Shown here one piece after another: positions 33,177 to 40,756 of a DNA stretch of 59,836 nt (positions are counted from its first letter, which is position 1; every line of letters begins with the position of its first letter). The DNA is taken from positions 1 through 59,836 of the IMG/VR virus record IMGVR_UViG_3300014838_000022; one strand, given 5' to 3'. The translations under genes were made by a program, and so were the position numbers. A model generated the notes under the pieces. The model did not search any database and was not told the DNA's origin. It was given only the letters and a program-made list of their open reading frames with translations. The DNA comes from a virus.

Positions 33177-34196
33177 CTACACCGATGAAAGAAGTTTATC
33201 TCCGCTCGCCGCCCAGTCCGCAACGACTTCAGGGTCACGGATACCATTCCAAAAAGTTTGTTTCGCCATTAACCCCGCCCCGTATTCACTGGATTCAACT
33301 TGCCTCATGGGATTATTTCCACGGGAACTGGTATGAGTATAATAATCAGTTACCGATGACATCATGTCACTATAATCATTGCCATCGTTCCCACGACCTG
33401 ATTTGAACAAGCTTGCCAAGGTATTCACCGTATTGCGGGTCCGGGTTGATAATGTTTCCGCATCTGAATTACGAGTAAGAAACCCAGTGAAAATGCTTTG
33501 GGCATCATGAGAAGTTGTCTTGATTTGAGACAGTTTATCAAATTCAATTTGAAACTCTCCTTGAACCCCCACGGCTTTGTCGATCAAAGCGGCAATCGCA
33601 GGCAACTTTAAAGTTGCATTCTTGGTATGCCGTTGGCGAACAGCAATGTTATCGGGGACTGATGTGTCATCATCTTTCCCCGCCTTATTTTCCACGGAAA
33701 ACAGATTCATGGAAAACGTGTTATCGCATACAGTGCAAATATTGGACGTATTTACCCACAGTACAGAGGACTTATCATGTCCATTGCCGAAATTCAAGAA
33801 AGCAGAAAACTCCCTCCCGGCCGCTTTGAATTTCTCCATGCCGATGAGTTCAATCGAAAGGAATACACGGCCACGGTTGCGGGTAGAGCCGACAGACACA
33901 ATCTTATGCTGTGTTCCAGAAATGGACATTTTCACCAGTTCCAAGAATAAAGCGTTAGTAATTGGTTGGAATGTTCCTGGGTTATACGGCTTCCCAATTT
34001 CCAATCCAACCACGTCATTGCATTCCAAGATAGAATATTTGCTTGGCTGACCTCGTTTCTCCAATACCACGGGCACCAAGTCCCATTTATTGAGGTAGTT
34101 ATCGTCCAATGTAATCAACGGACGAACATGAGTTTTTCCATGCCATCCCATGGTCGTTGCTTCATGTATATCGTAATTTTCAATTCGATCAGCCAT
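33177..34196 (-). CDS. DUF932 (phage/plasmid-like TIGR03299-type) protein
   Basis: A 339-aa protein of the DUF932 family: early THVRPLITLDD and YSILECNDVVGLEIGKPY, mid RGRVFLSIELIG and FLNFGNGHDKSSVLWVNTS, then ICTVCDNT and RQRHTKN-A blocks, in the order usual for the family. These proteins are widespread in phages and plasmids, often near replication or host-interaction genes, but their function is not established. Own promoter 34239-34266. Confidence 0.85.
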   Translation of the reverse strand: MADRIENYDIHEATTMGWHGKTHVRPLITLDDNYLNKWDLVPVVLEKRGQPSKYSILECNDVVGLEIGKPYNPGTFQPITNALFLELVKMSISGTQHKIVSVGSTRNRGRVFLSIELIGMEKFKAAGREFSAFLNFGNGHDKSSVLWVNTSNICTVCDNTFSMNLFSVENKAGKDDDTSVPDNIAVRQRHTKNATLKLPAIAALIDKAVGVQGEFQIEFDKLSQIKTTSHDAQSIFTGFLTRNSDAETLSTRTRNTVNTLASLFKSGRGNDGNDYSDMMSSVTDYYTHTSSRGNNPMRQVESSEYGAGLMAKQTFWNGIRDPEVVADWAASGDKLLSSV

Positions 34197-34238
34197 AATT
34201 GTTTAAGTGTTAATTGTTGTGTTTCTCTCAACACCTAA

Positions 34239-34266
34239 ACAATAACAGATTTATTTCAAATGTCAA
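34239..34266 (-). promoter_or_regulatory. Promoter of the DUF932 gene
   Basis: TTGACA (34261-34266), 16 nt, TATTGT (34239-34244), ~40-nt leader. Confidence 0.7.
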
Positions 34267-34329
34267 ATAAATCTAAAGTTTTATCACATTATTTTTTGCA
34301 GTCCCGCAGCCGAGACACGGGTATAGCAA

Positions 34330-34342
34330 ATACTGGACAGTA
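34330..34342. promoter_or_regulatory. Palindrome ATACTG-GA-CAGTA
   Basis: Followed by two TTCGGTGA copies (34370-34377, 34379-34386). Confidence 0.65.
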
Positions 34343-34396
34343 GATAGATACATCATGGCAGTAAATTGGTTCGGTGAATTCGGTGAGTTCCATGAA

Positions 34397-34426
34397 AATA
34401 AAAAAACCCTCGAATAGTTTCGAGGG
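34397..34426 (-). terminator. Terminator downstream of 34.5-34.7 kb gene
   Basis: CCCTCGAA / TTCGAGGG hairpin followed by seven T on the minus strand. Confidence 0.8.
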
Positions 34427-34468
34427 GTGTCCCGTATGGGTTAATGGGTCTTTCGACCCAAGACTAAA

Positions 34469-34729
34469 TCAAGTAAACAGACGATTAACAACCAATTGCT
34501 TCAAGTCCCGGGCAATGCCATTCGTATCATGCAGATTGATCATTGGAGCGTTTTTCACACCAACGGCTTGAGCATCAGCCAAGACATTGCCACTCAGGAC
34601 AACAGTATGAATGATATATACACCGCCACGGTAACGAACACGGCGACCGTTGGCAGCAATGAGGGCTTGGCGACGGGCTTCAATTCCCGCTTTGAGGTTC
34701 GAGGGAGGGAGTGTGGATTCAATTTTCAT
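34469..34729 (-). CDS. Hypothetical 86-aa protein
   Basis: Not recognised. MKIESTLPPSNLKAGIEARR then a beta-rich middle. A perfect TATAAT ends six nt before the ATG, so the mRNA is predicted leaderless. Confidence 0.65.
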   Translation of the reverse strand: MKIESTLPPSNLKAGIEARRQALIAANGRRVRYRGGVYIIHTVVLSGNVLADAQAVGVKNAPMINLHDTNGIARDLKQLVVNRLFT

Positions 34730-34735
34730 ATTGTT

Positions 34736-34763
34736 ATTATACCGCAGTTGTGGTGATTGTCAA
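34736..34763 (-). promoter_or_regulatory. Consensus promoter, leaderless gene 34.7 kb
   Basis: TTGACA (34758-34763), 16 nt, TATAAT (34736-34741). Confidence 0.85.
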
Positions 34764-34766
34764 ATT

Positions 34767-34970
34767 TTAATTAAGCAATCCCAGAAGAATTTCAGCCTTT
34801 TCCGGACTTCCAATTTCAGTTTCGTTTTTTGCCTTGTAAATGGTAGAGCGAGTATGTTTATCCATCTTCAACAGAAAGGCCATTTCCAATGCCGATGCCG
34901 CTTCCACAGGATCATTCGCTTCCAACATTTTTTGGGCTTTGATAATGGCTTACTTTAATGTTTTATTCAT
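34767..34970 (-). pseudogene. Small gene with in-frame TAA at codon 7
   Basis: From ATG 34970 the frame reads MNKTLK, TAA (34950-34952), then 60 open codons (AIIKAQKMLEANDPVEAASA...) to TAA at 34767. The downstream part is a coherent helical protein. A start at Met15 after the stop is the alternative, as is a broken start region. Confidence 0.5.
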
Positions 34971-34985
34971 ATTGATTGTCAATTT

Positions 34986-35147
34986 TTACTTTTTTGGATT
35001 GAGGATATGTCCCACGGGAGGAATGTAATACTTCCTCAAATGATTAAGAGTTTGCCGTATAGCCCTTGCTTCATACAGTGTTATATCTGGACATGCAAGC
35101 ATGAACTCCAGTTCTTTTTCGACGATCTTTGCTCTTTTTGGTTCCAT
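34986..35147 (-). CDS. 53-aa protein, leaderless
   Basis: Not recognised. MEPKRAKIVEKELEFMLACP begins a helical protein. TTGACA (35176-35181), 16 nt, TATATT (35154-35159), six nt to the ATG. Confidence 0.65.
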   Translation of the reverse strand: MEPKRAKIVEKELEFMLACPDITLYEARAIRQTLNHLRKYYIPPVGHILNPKK

Positions 35148-35153
35148 AGTATT

Positions 35154-35181
35154 AATATACACTAGTTGGTGTGGTTGTCAA
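35154..35181 (-). promoter_or_regulatory. Promoter of the 35.1-kb gene
   Basis: TTGACA-N16-TATATT, six nt from the start codon. Confidence 0.8.
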
Positions 35182-35242
35182 ATTCTTTTTTGGAGTGCAG
35201 TCAAAATGTCAAGTGAACCTCAGATGCCGAGGGGACGAGTGA

Positions 35243-35256
35243 ATACTGTCCAGTAT
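35243..35256. promoter_or_regulatory. Palindrome ATACTG-TC-CAGTAT
   Basis: Perfect arms; TTCGGTGA follows at 35283-35290. Confidence 0.7.
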
Positions 35257-35308
35257 ATAGTCGTCCGAAAGCAGTAAATTCATTCGGTGAGATCGGTGAA
35301 AATAATAC

Positions 35309-35336
35309 TTGACAAGTCCTATAAGTATGTTAATTT
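35309..35336 (+). promoter_or_regulatory. Promoter of the 35.3-kb plus-strand gene
   Basis: TTGACA (35309-35314), 16 nt, TAATTT (35331-35336), six nt before the ATG at 35343. Confidence 0.75.
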
Positions 35337-35342
35337 GTATAT

Positions 35343-35543
35343 ATGCCAACCAAGACTAAAAAACTATCAACGGTGAAAGAATGTATTGCCTACGTTGAAT
35401 CGTTGGGCTATACCTTTCAAAGGCGGTTATCACATCACAAATACTTCTTTAGAATCAATCGCCCCGAAACCCGCCCTCCCCATAATTGGGAAATGACTTG
35501 GAGTCTCGGGGAGATGCGTCGTGCAATGATATATGGCTGTTGA
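35343..35543 (+). CDS. 66-aa protein with TWSLGEMR motif (paralogue A)
   Basis: Not recognised. C-terminal half FFRINRPETRPPHNWEMTWS + LGEMRRAM closely parallels the 36.0-kb gene (FTIRRPKSH...FTWSLGEMRIAV). The shared R-P, aromatic, T-W-S-L-G-E-M-R pattern suggests a small conserved domain. Leaderless. Confidence 0.65.
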   Translation: MPTKTKKLSTVKECIAYVESLGYTFQRRLSHHKYFFRINRPETRPPHNWEMTWSLGEMRRAMIYGC

Positions 35544-35567
35544 CATTCGTTTATTCGGTGATATAAT
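35540..35567 (+). promoter_or_regulatory. Promoter of the 35.6-kb gene, spacer contains TTCGGTGA
   Basis: TTGACA (35540-35545), 16 nt ending in TTCGGTGA (35554-35561), TATAAT (35562-35567), six nt to ATG. Here the 8-mer directly abuts the -10 box, so a bound factor would block or help RNA polymerase. Confidence 0.8.
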
Positions 35568-35573
35568 AACAAT

Positions 35574-36032
35574 ATGAAAATAACAAAACTTCGGTTGACC
35601 TTGGATATGAACATCGACCCGCAAGGTATTTCCACTGACCGTCTGAAAATTAACATTCATCGGGTCATTCACGAAGCTTGTGATAATGGCACCTTCACCG
35701 AGGGCGGCGCCACACTTGAATTCTACAATGTCAAGGTCACGACCCGTCGCCCCCGGAAGAAAAGGAAAGATACAACCCCAACTTTCCCGTGTGTTTGTGC
35801 AGTTTGTGGACAGAAAGCCATTACTACCCGTTCAATTTCCATCGACAATGCACCAAAGCATAACCTGCCTGTGTGTGAAATCCACGCCGATGCCGCTGAT
35901 GAAGACAATGAACGGGCACACAATAGGATAATGCCACTCAGAGGCATCAAGGACAACGAGGATGCCATTGAACAGCAGCGGAGGGACGAGAAAAACGGAT
36001 TGTATCCCGAACACGAAGACCCGTCTAATTGA
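35574..36032 (+). CDS. Zinc-finger protein, 152 aa
   Basis: Not recognised by family. N-terminal ~50 residues beta/alpha, basic linker RRPRKKRKD, then CVCAVCGQKAITTR and LPVCEIHADAADEDN, a CxxC...CxxH zinc site. C-terminus helical and acidic. Leaderless from a consensus promoter. Confidence 0.65.
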   Translation: MKITKLRLTLDMNIDPQGISTDRLKINIHRVIHEACDNGTFTEGGATLEFYNVKVTTRRPRKKRKDTTPTFPCVCAVCGQKAITTRSISIDNAPKHNLPVCEIHADAADEDNERAHNRIMPLRGIKDNEDAIEQQRRDEKNGLYPEHEDPSN

Positions 36033-36044
36033 TTCGGTGACAAT

Positions 36045-36290
36045 ATGAAAGGTAAAATTTACTTTTATGAACTTTCGGAATTAGCTACGTTTCTGAAAGC
36101 ATTTACTGGTTCCACCGCAACCTTTGAGGTCAAACAAGACCAACCAACCAAACGATGGATATTGGAATTCCTTGGGGGATACTGTTTCACGATCAGACGC
36201 CCTAAATCCCATGCCACTCCCAACGGGGGATTTACATGGTCGCTCGGCGAAATGCGTATCGCAGTGCGAAACAAAGTTGACTTTTTATAA
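36045..36290 (+). CDS. 81-aa protein with TWSLGEMR motif (paralogue B)
   Basis: Not recognised. Paralogue of the 35.3-kb protein in its last ~35 residues. TTCGGTGA (36033-36040) lies five nt before its ATG. Confidence 0.6.
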   Translation: MKGKIYFYELSELATFLKAFTGSTATFEVKQDQPTKRWILEFLGGYCFTIRRPKSHATPNGGFTWSLGEMRIAVRNKVDFL

Positions 36291-36304
36291 TTCTGTGATA
36301 CAAT
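36277..36304 (+). promoter_or_regulatory. Promoter of the 36.3-kb gene
   Basis: TTGACT (36277-36282), 16 nt ending TTCTGTGA, TACAAT (36299-36304), six nt to ATG 36311. The spacer end resembles TTCGGTGA. Confidence 0.7.
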
Positions 36305-36310
36305 AATAAT

Positions 36311-36499
36311 ATGAAAAAATACATTCGATTCTTTCGGAATAAAGAGGAAATGATACCATTAATTTCTTATCAACTTACTCCCATCGACAAGCAAACCAAC
36401 AATACCATCCTTGATACTCCTGAGGAAGTGTATGAGAACATCAATCAATGGATGAACATATACGTCAACGGCAAGGTGGACTTCGTATGGCTCCCCTAA
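36311..36499 (+). CDS. Hypothetical 62-aa protein
   Basis: Not recognised. MKKYIRFFRNKEEMIPLISY start; leaderless arrangement. Confidence 0.6.
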   Translation: MKKYIRFFRNKEEMIPLISYQLTPIDKQTNNTILDTPEEVYENINQWMNIYVNGKVDFVWLP

Positions 36500-36514
36500 T
36501 TCGGTGAAACTATG

Positions 36515-36557
36515 AATGTGTTGATTACTGTAAAATCAGTCAATCGAAGACACGGTG
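36515..36557. repeat. 43-bp direct repeat, copy 2
   Basis: Identical to 33077-33119, again preceded by TTCGGTGA (36500-36507). Confidence 0.85.
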
Positions 36558-36580
36558 CAGTTATTATATCTTCTACCGTC

Positions 36581-36609
36581 TTGACATGGGAATAAGGAAT
36601 TGCTATCCT
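36581..36609 (+). promoter_or_regulatory. Promoter of the 36.6-kb gene
   Basis: TTGACA (36581-36586), 17 nt, TATCCT (36604-36609), seven nt to ATG 36617. Confidence 0.7.
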
Positions 36610-36616
36610 TGTTCCC

Positions 36617-36904
36617 ATGAGTACGAACATAACTAAATGGACCTTTAAAGACGGACCTTCACAATTTCCTTACGATACCTTCCCCTTGGCATTCCGAGCC
36701 ATGTTTAATACTGTAAAAACCGGGGTTGAAAAAGGACGTAAGTTTAATGAGATGACCAAACAAATGGTTATCCTTGCCCCTACCAAGGATCAACATGGGG
36801 ATTTCCGCCGCTATAATTACGATGCTGCCACGGAACTTGCCAAGGCTAGTGAACTCCTCACATCCGACGGAGAAATCAATGGCAGAGTGTTTAAACGCCG
36901 TTAA
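36617..36904 (+). CDS. Hypothetical 95-aa protein
   Basis: Not recognised. Contains PYDTFPLAFRAMFNTVKTGV and RYNYDAATELAKASELL. Convergent with and overlapping by 4 nt the minus-strand gene ending at 36901. Confidence 0.65.
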   Translation: MSTNITKWTFKDGPSQFPYDTFPLAFRAMFNTVKTGVEKGRKFNEMTKQMVILAPTKDQHGDFRRYNYDAATELAKASELLTSDGEINGRVFKRR

Positions 36905-37098
36905 ACGACCTTAAAGGTATCCAAGGGGACATCTATAAGGATGTCCCCCTCATAGGTCACAATGTCCGCAGTCTTCTCCTTGGTGGATACTTCCTCTATA
37001 TTCATCTCCGTCCACCGGCTGTAGGAAATATCCCACGTCTCATTCAAGCGAAATTTCTGAACTTCGCCGACCCAGTTCTTCATGAATCGTATTTTCAT
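36901..37098 (-). CDS. Hypothetical 65-aa protein
   Basis: Not recognised. Beta-rich. A weak promoter TTGATT - 18 nt - TATGTA ends five nt before its ATG and is overlapped by the palindrome at 37107-37119. Confidence 0.6.
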   Translation of the reverse strand: MKIRFMKNWVGEVQKFRLNETWDISYSRWTEMNIEEVSTKEKTADIVTYEGDILIDVPLDTFKVV

Positions 37099-37106
37099 AA
37101 GAGTAC

Positions 37107-37119
37107 ATACTGGACAGTA
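37107..37119. promoter_or_regulatory. Palindrome ATACTG-GA-CAGTA overlapping a promoter
   Basis: Lies in the spacer and -10 (37104-37109) of the 37.1-kb minus gene, the clearest case where the palindrome could act as an operator. Confidence 0.65.
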
Positions 37120-37151
37120 AATGTTATAATCAAACTAAAATTTGATATAAT

Positions 37152-37180
37152 AAAAAATCCCGGCTCTTTCGAGCCGGGAT
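37152..37180 (-). terminator. Strong terminator
   Basis: ATCCCGGCTC / GAGCCGGGAT hairpin then TTTTTTA on the minus strand, downstream of the 37.2-37.5 kb gene. Confidence 0.85.
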
Positions 37181-37210
37181 CACTTTGCCAAGGTGCTGAG
37201 GTGTTATTGG

Positions 37211-37462
37211 TCAATTGATTTTACAATGATCAACACTATGGGACAACCACACACAATACCCATTGCCGTCCTCGAACGTGCCATCTTCACTCAATGCCAA
37301 CAAATCATCAGCAAAAATTGTCGGGGAGTTTTCTTTCACACAGGTCTCAAACACCCGTGTTGCGTCGGCATTTCCCACGGGAGTTTCAGAAAAGGACTGA
37401 ATACTTTGAAGGTTTCCATTGATTACTTCAATAACATTGACTGTATTTAGTTTAGCGTTCAT
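37211..37462 (-). CDS. Hypothetical 83-aa protein
   Basis: Not recognised. TTGACA (37491-37496), 16 nt, TATGGT (37469-37474), six nt to ATG 37462. Confidence 0.65.
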   Translation of the reverse strand: MNAKLNTVNVIEVINGNLQSIQSFSETPVGNADATRVFETCVKENSPTIFADDLLALSEDGTFEDGNGYCVWLSHSVDHCKIN

Positions 37463-37491
37463 ACCTAAACCATAACATACTATAAGAACTT

Positions 37492-37568
37492 GTCAAATAC
37501 TTTTTATACGGAAAATGAAATTGACATTTCTTGATAATGCTGTAATATATATTCATCGAATGAAACCT
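37492..37568. repeat. 77-bp divergent-promoter repeat, copy 1
   Basis: Matches 38338-38414 with one mismatch. It starts in the -35 of a minus-strand gene and carries a plus-strand TTGACA - 16 - TAATAT promoter and an ATG AAA CCT start. In this copy the plus-strand frame stops after 27 codons, so the gene is a remnant. Confidence 0.85.
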
Positions 37569-37594
37569 ACACCAGAGTTGGTATTTGTCAACCG

Positions 37595-37789
37595 TTATTC
37601 TTCGGAAACTTCGACAAATTTGCATCCGATGACGGAAGGATAGTAACGGCTTCCATCCATGTAGATATGGCCGTTTGCTCCAGTCAGAGGAGAGACATCA
37701 GTGAGAATGCCTTTATCCCCACTAAAATCGGTGACGGTATCACCAATCTTGACTTCTTTGTTGGTAGTAGTATTTACAAGTTTTGTCAT
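37595..37789 (-). CDS. Hypothetical 64-aa protein
   Basis: Not recognised by name. MTKLVNTTTNKEVKIGDTVT and DFSGDKGILTDVSPL look like a small SH3/KOW-like barrel seen in phage proteins. Promoter TTGACA (37819-37824), 16 nt, TATTGT (37797-37802), seven nt to ATG. Confidence 0.65.
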   Translation of the reverse strand: MTKLVNTTTNKEVKIGDTVTDFSGDKGILTDVSPLTGANGHIYMDGSRYYPSVIGCKFVEVSEE

Positions 37790-37897
37790 ATATCACACAA
37801 TAACGCACTATGAGAGGTTGTCAAATGCTTTCTTCATACTTTTGATTTTGTCTTGACATTTTCTCACAATGGATTATAATTAATCATTTTCATATTG

Positions 37898-38308
37898 TTA
37901 GTTGGTTTGTTCCGCAACCTTAAATTGAATCACTGCCGTGTCCATGTCAATCAGTTCCGAGAAATCCATCCACCGATTGATCCCACCAGTGTAATCCTTT
38001 CGCCCCTCACAGTGACGATACACGAATTTCTTGAAAAAACTGCCTTGGTAGAGTTGAATATAAATGTGCTCCCCATGTAGTGTAATTTTCCCGCTGACAG
38101 CAATACCTCCCTTATTTGAGCGAATATCAAACGATCCATCAGTCAGTCCCATTTTTGCCGCCACTTCCTTCAATACTTTTTTCCCAAGGCGATGGAATTC
38201 ATATTTGATTGATCCCTCTTTCCATCCCGGCAATTTGACCGCATCCCCATTAATGATATTGGACATAACCAACTTGGTTAGTTGTTTGGCAGTAGTTTCT
38301 TTATTCAT
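37898..38308 (-). CDS. Hypothetical 136-aa protein
   Basis: Not recognised. Promoter TTGACG (38337-38342), 16 nt, TAGGAT (38315-38320), six nt to ATG. Confidence 0.65.
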   Translation of the reverse strand: MNKETTAKQLTKLVMSNIINGDAVKLPGWKEGSIKYEFHRLGKKVLKEVAAKMGLTDGSFDIRSNKGGIAVSGKITLHGEHIYIQLYQGSFFKKFVYRHCEGRKDYTGGINRWMDFSELIDMDTAVIQFKVAEQTN

Positions 38309-38337
38309 ATATTTATCCTAACACAATCTCTCTAATC

Positions 38338-38414
38338 GTCAAATACTTTTTATACAGAAAATGAAATTGACATTTCTTGATAATGCTGTAATATATATTC
38401 ATCGAATGAAACCT
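38338..38414. repeat. 77-bp divergent-promoter repeat, copy 2
   Basis: Second copy of 37492-37568; here the plus-strand promoter drives an intact gene starting at 38406. Confidence 0.85.
38367..38394 (+). promoter_or_regulatory. Promoter of the 38.4-kb gene
   Basis: TTGACA (38367-38372), 16 nt, TAATAT (38389-38394), 11 nt to ATG 38406. Confidence 0.75.
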
Positions 38415-38768
38415 ATTCAACTTGATCCAACCAGACAAAATTTAAAGTCCCGTCCTAAAGGACTTACCGAACAAGAATACTTTCAAATCGCCCTCAAAGA
38501 AGGCTACGCTCTGCTAAAAGCGGACCCTAAGCATTCAACCCCGCATTCGGTGACTTCATCTATAATGTCTAAGGTCTATACTACCTTGGGGAAGATGTCC
38601 AATAACCCCTATACAAGGGCATGGGCACAATTATTAGCAAAAATGAGGCCCGAGGTGCGTTCGGTGATCGAAGACATGATCAATGGAAAGATTCTTAAAG
38701 ATCAGCGATATGATACATTCTGCCGTTCGGTGACTGAACTTGGTGACCTGCTTTCAGCAAAAAATTAG
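38406..38768 (+). CDS. Hypothetical 120-aa protein
   Basis: Not recognised. Start 38406 (MKPIQLDPTRQNLKSRPKG); an earlier in-frame ATG lies inside the promoter. The coding sequence itself contains three TTCGGTGA copies (38546, 38660, 38726), each read in frame as part of S-V-T/S-V-I. Confidence 0.65.
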   Translation: MKPIQLDPTRQNLKSRPKGLTEQEYFQIALKEGYALLKADPKHSTPHSVTSSIMSKVYTTLGKMSNNPYTRAWAQLLAKMRPEVRSVIEDMINGKILKDQRYDTFCRSVTELGDLLSAKN

Positions 38769-38793
38769 TTAAACCATTAAACCAAATAAAGTT

Positions 38794-39003
38794 ATGCTCA
38801 TTGATCCCACTCTTACCGGTCGCAAATACTATACATCTGACCCCCACACAGTTTACACTCTTCGTGGTATCTACGTTAATCCCGGCAGCCTCCCTATCGT
38901 TATCGCAGAAATGGATAGTGCTGCGCCGGCTGGAATCCGCCCGGCGGCTCCTATCACCTTACTGGTTACCCACCAGTTGAAAGAAGTTCACCTTTTGCCA
39001 TAA
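38794..39003 (+). CDS. Hypothetical 69-aa protein
   Basis: Not recognised. MLIDPTLTGRKYYTSDPHTV; beta-rich. Followed by a strong terminator, cotranscribed with the 38.4-kb gene. Confidence 0.65.
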   Translation: MLIDPTLTGRKYYTSDPHTVYTLRGIYVNPGSLPIVIAEMDSAAPAGIRPAAPITLLVTHQLKEVHLLP

Positions 39004-39024
39004 CTTATAAGGCTAGGGTCCACC

Positions 39025-39053
39025 AGCCTCCTCTTAACTGAGGAGGCTTTTTT
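39025..39053 (+). terminator. Strong terminator
   Basis: AGCCTCCTC / GAGGAGGCT hairpin then TTTTTTA on the plus strand. Confidence 0.88.
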
Positions 39054-39099
39054 ATTGTCTCGATTCAGGCAAATCATAGCCCCTCGCCAGGTTAAGTAT

Positions 39100-39113
39100 A
39101 TACTGGTCAGTAT
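39100..39113. promoter_or_regulatory. Palindrome ATACTG-GT-CAGTAT
   Basis: Perfect arms; the downstream stretch to CTCGGTGA copies that after 33018. A terminator-like AGAGCCGA/TCGGCTCT hairpin follows at 39161-39195. Confidence 0.7.
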
Positions 39114-39265
39114 GTTCTCAATAAAATATAGGATTTAGGCTCGGTGAAATGAATATAAAAGAGGAGAGCCGACAACCATTTGGTAATCGGCTCTTAGTTA
39201 TATGAGAAGGATCATTACCATTTGGAATCAAGGCAAAGCTTGGTAACAACCTGTGTGTGGGGACT

Positions 39266-39490
39266 TTACGAAGATGGAATGTATTTCTGCTTCAGAATCT
39301 TGTATGCTTCCGCCGTGGTCTGCTCGAACCCAAAAGGATTCTCGTGACATGAGGGAATACATTTATTCAGACACCACACCATAACCCCGTGCTTCTCATC
39401 CCCTTCCACGGTTGGAATAGCGGTGATCGGACCCCCGCATAAGGGACATGTAAGCTCGGGATGGACGATTGGAGTAGTTTTCCATGCCAT
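39266..39490 (-). CDS. Zinc-ribbon protein, 74 aa
   Basis: CPLCGGPI near the N-terminus and VWCLNKCIPSC in the middle form a plausible Cys4 zinc site. Third gene of a three-gene operon from 40144. Confidence 0.65.
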   Translation of the reverse strand: MAWKTTPIVHPELTCPLCGGPITAIPTVEGDEKHGVMVWCLNKCIPSCHENPFGFEQTTAEAYKILKQKYIPSS

Positions 39491-39494
39491 AAAA

Positions 39495-39656
39495 TTAATC
39501 AAACCTCTCCAACAATTTCAGTACGTCTTCTTTAGAAAGGTAAATTCTAGTTGTTTCTTCGTTGAATTCAATACAAATTTCATTATCGAGATCAGGCAGA
39601 CTTACATCACATATATCCCGAAGCCGCACACTATATGGCTTTTCATCTTGACTCAT
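39495..39656 (-). CDS. 53-aa acidic protein
   Basis: Not recognised. MSQDEKPYSVRLRDICDVSL. ATGA overlap with the upstream gene. Confidence 0.65.
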   Translation of the reverse strand: MSQDEKPYSVRLRDICDVSLPDLDNEICIEFNEETTRIYLSKEDVLKLLERFD

Positions 39657-40144
39657 GACATTGCCTGTGGATTAAAGGACACAACTTGAAAGCTGTAGGC
39701 TTTGAGGACGAGATACTTTTTGAACTTGAAACCACCATTCACTTGATGCTCCAACCCCGTGTAATGAGTGCCATTGGAAGAAATCAATCGAACAAGACGT
39801 TTGCTAGTATGCCATGGCAGGTGACTCATCGGATAATAAAACGACACCAAGGGATTCTGCTCAACCTTGTTCTTCTTGGGAACCGACTCGCATTGGCAAT
39901 CATAGGAGTCTTTACCGCACTTTTTGCAATGGACTGAAAGATTGATCCCATGCTTGAAAATAGGGGCTTGAAACCTTCCATCCGCCGTCCGGGGTTGCTT
40001 GCGGGCCTTGGTCCAGTTCTTGAATCGGTTCGCCATGTTGATCGCAACCTTGCTGTCAGTTCGATCAAGATGCTGTTCAATCGCCCATTGAGCGGCTTCT
40101 TTGACAATACGGTCAAAGTCTTTTACGGAATACACTGTAATCAT
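39653..40144 (-). CDS. Hypothetical 163-aa protein with zinc site
   Basis: Not recognised. CKKCGKDSYDCQC in the middle is a possible zinc knuckle; the C-terminal ~70 residues are beta-rich. Perfect promoter TTGACA (40173-40178), 16 nt, TATAAT (40151-40156), six nt to ATG. Confidence 0.65.
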   Translation of the reverse strand: MITVYSVKDFDRIVKEAAQWAIEQHLDRTDSKVAINMANRFKNWTKARKQPRTADGRFQAPIFKHGINLSVHCKKCGKDSYDCQCESVPKKNKVEQNPLVSFYYPMSHLPWHTSKRLVRLISSNGTHYTGLEHQVNGGFKFKKYLVLKAYSFQVVSFNPQAMS

Positions 40145-40150
40145 ACCATT

Positions 40151-40178
40151 ATTATAACACGTTGTTTCAATCTGTCAA
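40151..40178 (-). promoter_or_regulatory. Consensus promoter, leaderless operon 40.1 kb
   Basis: TTGACA-N16-TATAAT six nt before the start codon. Confidence 0.88.
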
Positions 40179-40490
40179 CTGATAAAGATCATATTTCTTT
40201 GTGATCCCATCCCAATTCGCTATCAACCATTCCTTCAATTGGTTATACTGTTCCCGATCCCCAAAACCTTCAACTGCTTTCGCCAAGGTTACATTCTTCC
40301 ACCCGCAGCATTCATTAGCATCCTTGACGATCAATGTCACCCGCATCCCATCCTTCTTCCCTTCGGCTCCCATATAATTTTTCCATCCAATATACCCAAC
40401 GACTTTCGTGTCAACCTTGATGTCAACATAGATATGATCGAAAGACCGATACTTCCCCATCGGCTGATTGATTTTAAATGTGAGTCCCAT
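40167..40490 (-). CDS. Hypothetical 107-aa protein
   Basis: Not recognised. MGLTFKINQPMGKYRSFDHI; the reading from 40502 would begin with TTG. Its 3' end overlaps the next promoter. Confidence 0.6.
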   Translation of the reverse strand: MGLTFKINQPMGKYRSFDHIYVDIKVDTKVVGYIGWKNYMGAEGKKDGMRVTLIVKDANECCGWKNVTLAKAVEGFGDREQYNQLKEWLIANWDGITKKYDLYQLTD

Positions 40491-40494
40491 AAAT

Positions 40495-40719
40495 TTATTC
40501 AAGAAGAAAAATGGTGGTATCCGTCGAGATTCCCAATTGAGTCATAATGTTTTCGGACAAACAACGATGTGCCGCACAAACATCGGATGGACCTTCCGAC
40601 CACAACCTATATTGATTCCAATCGGCTATTCCTTTACCAATCAATGTTCCTGACCGATAATCATAAATAGATGCCATGCCATTGTCTGTAAAAGTGGATT
40701 CCGTAGTTAATCGTTTCAT
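40495..40719 (-). CDS. Hypothetical 74-aa protein
   Basis: Not recognised. MKRLTTESTFTDNGMASIYD. A TTGACA lies about 25 nt upstream of the ATG but the -10 is poor. Confidence 0.6.
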   Translation of the reverse strand: MKRLTTESTFTDNGMASIYDYRSGTLIGKGIADWNQYRLWSEGPSDVCAAHRCLSENIMTQLGISTDTTIFLLE

Positions 40720-40756
40720 ATCAACACAGTCGCACATCTGTATACTTTGTCAAATG

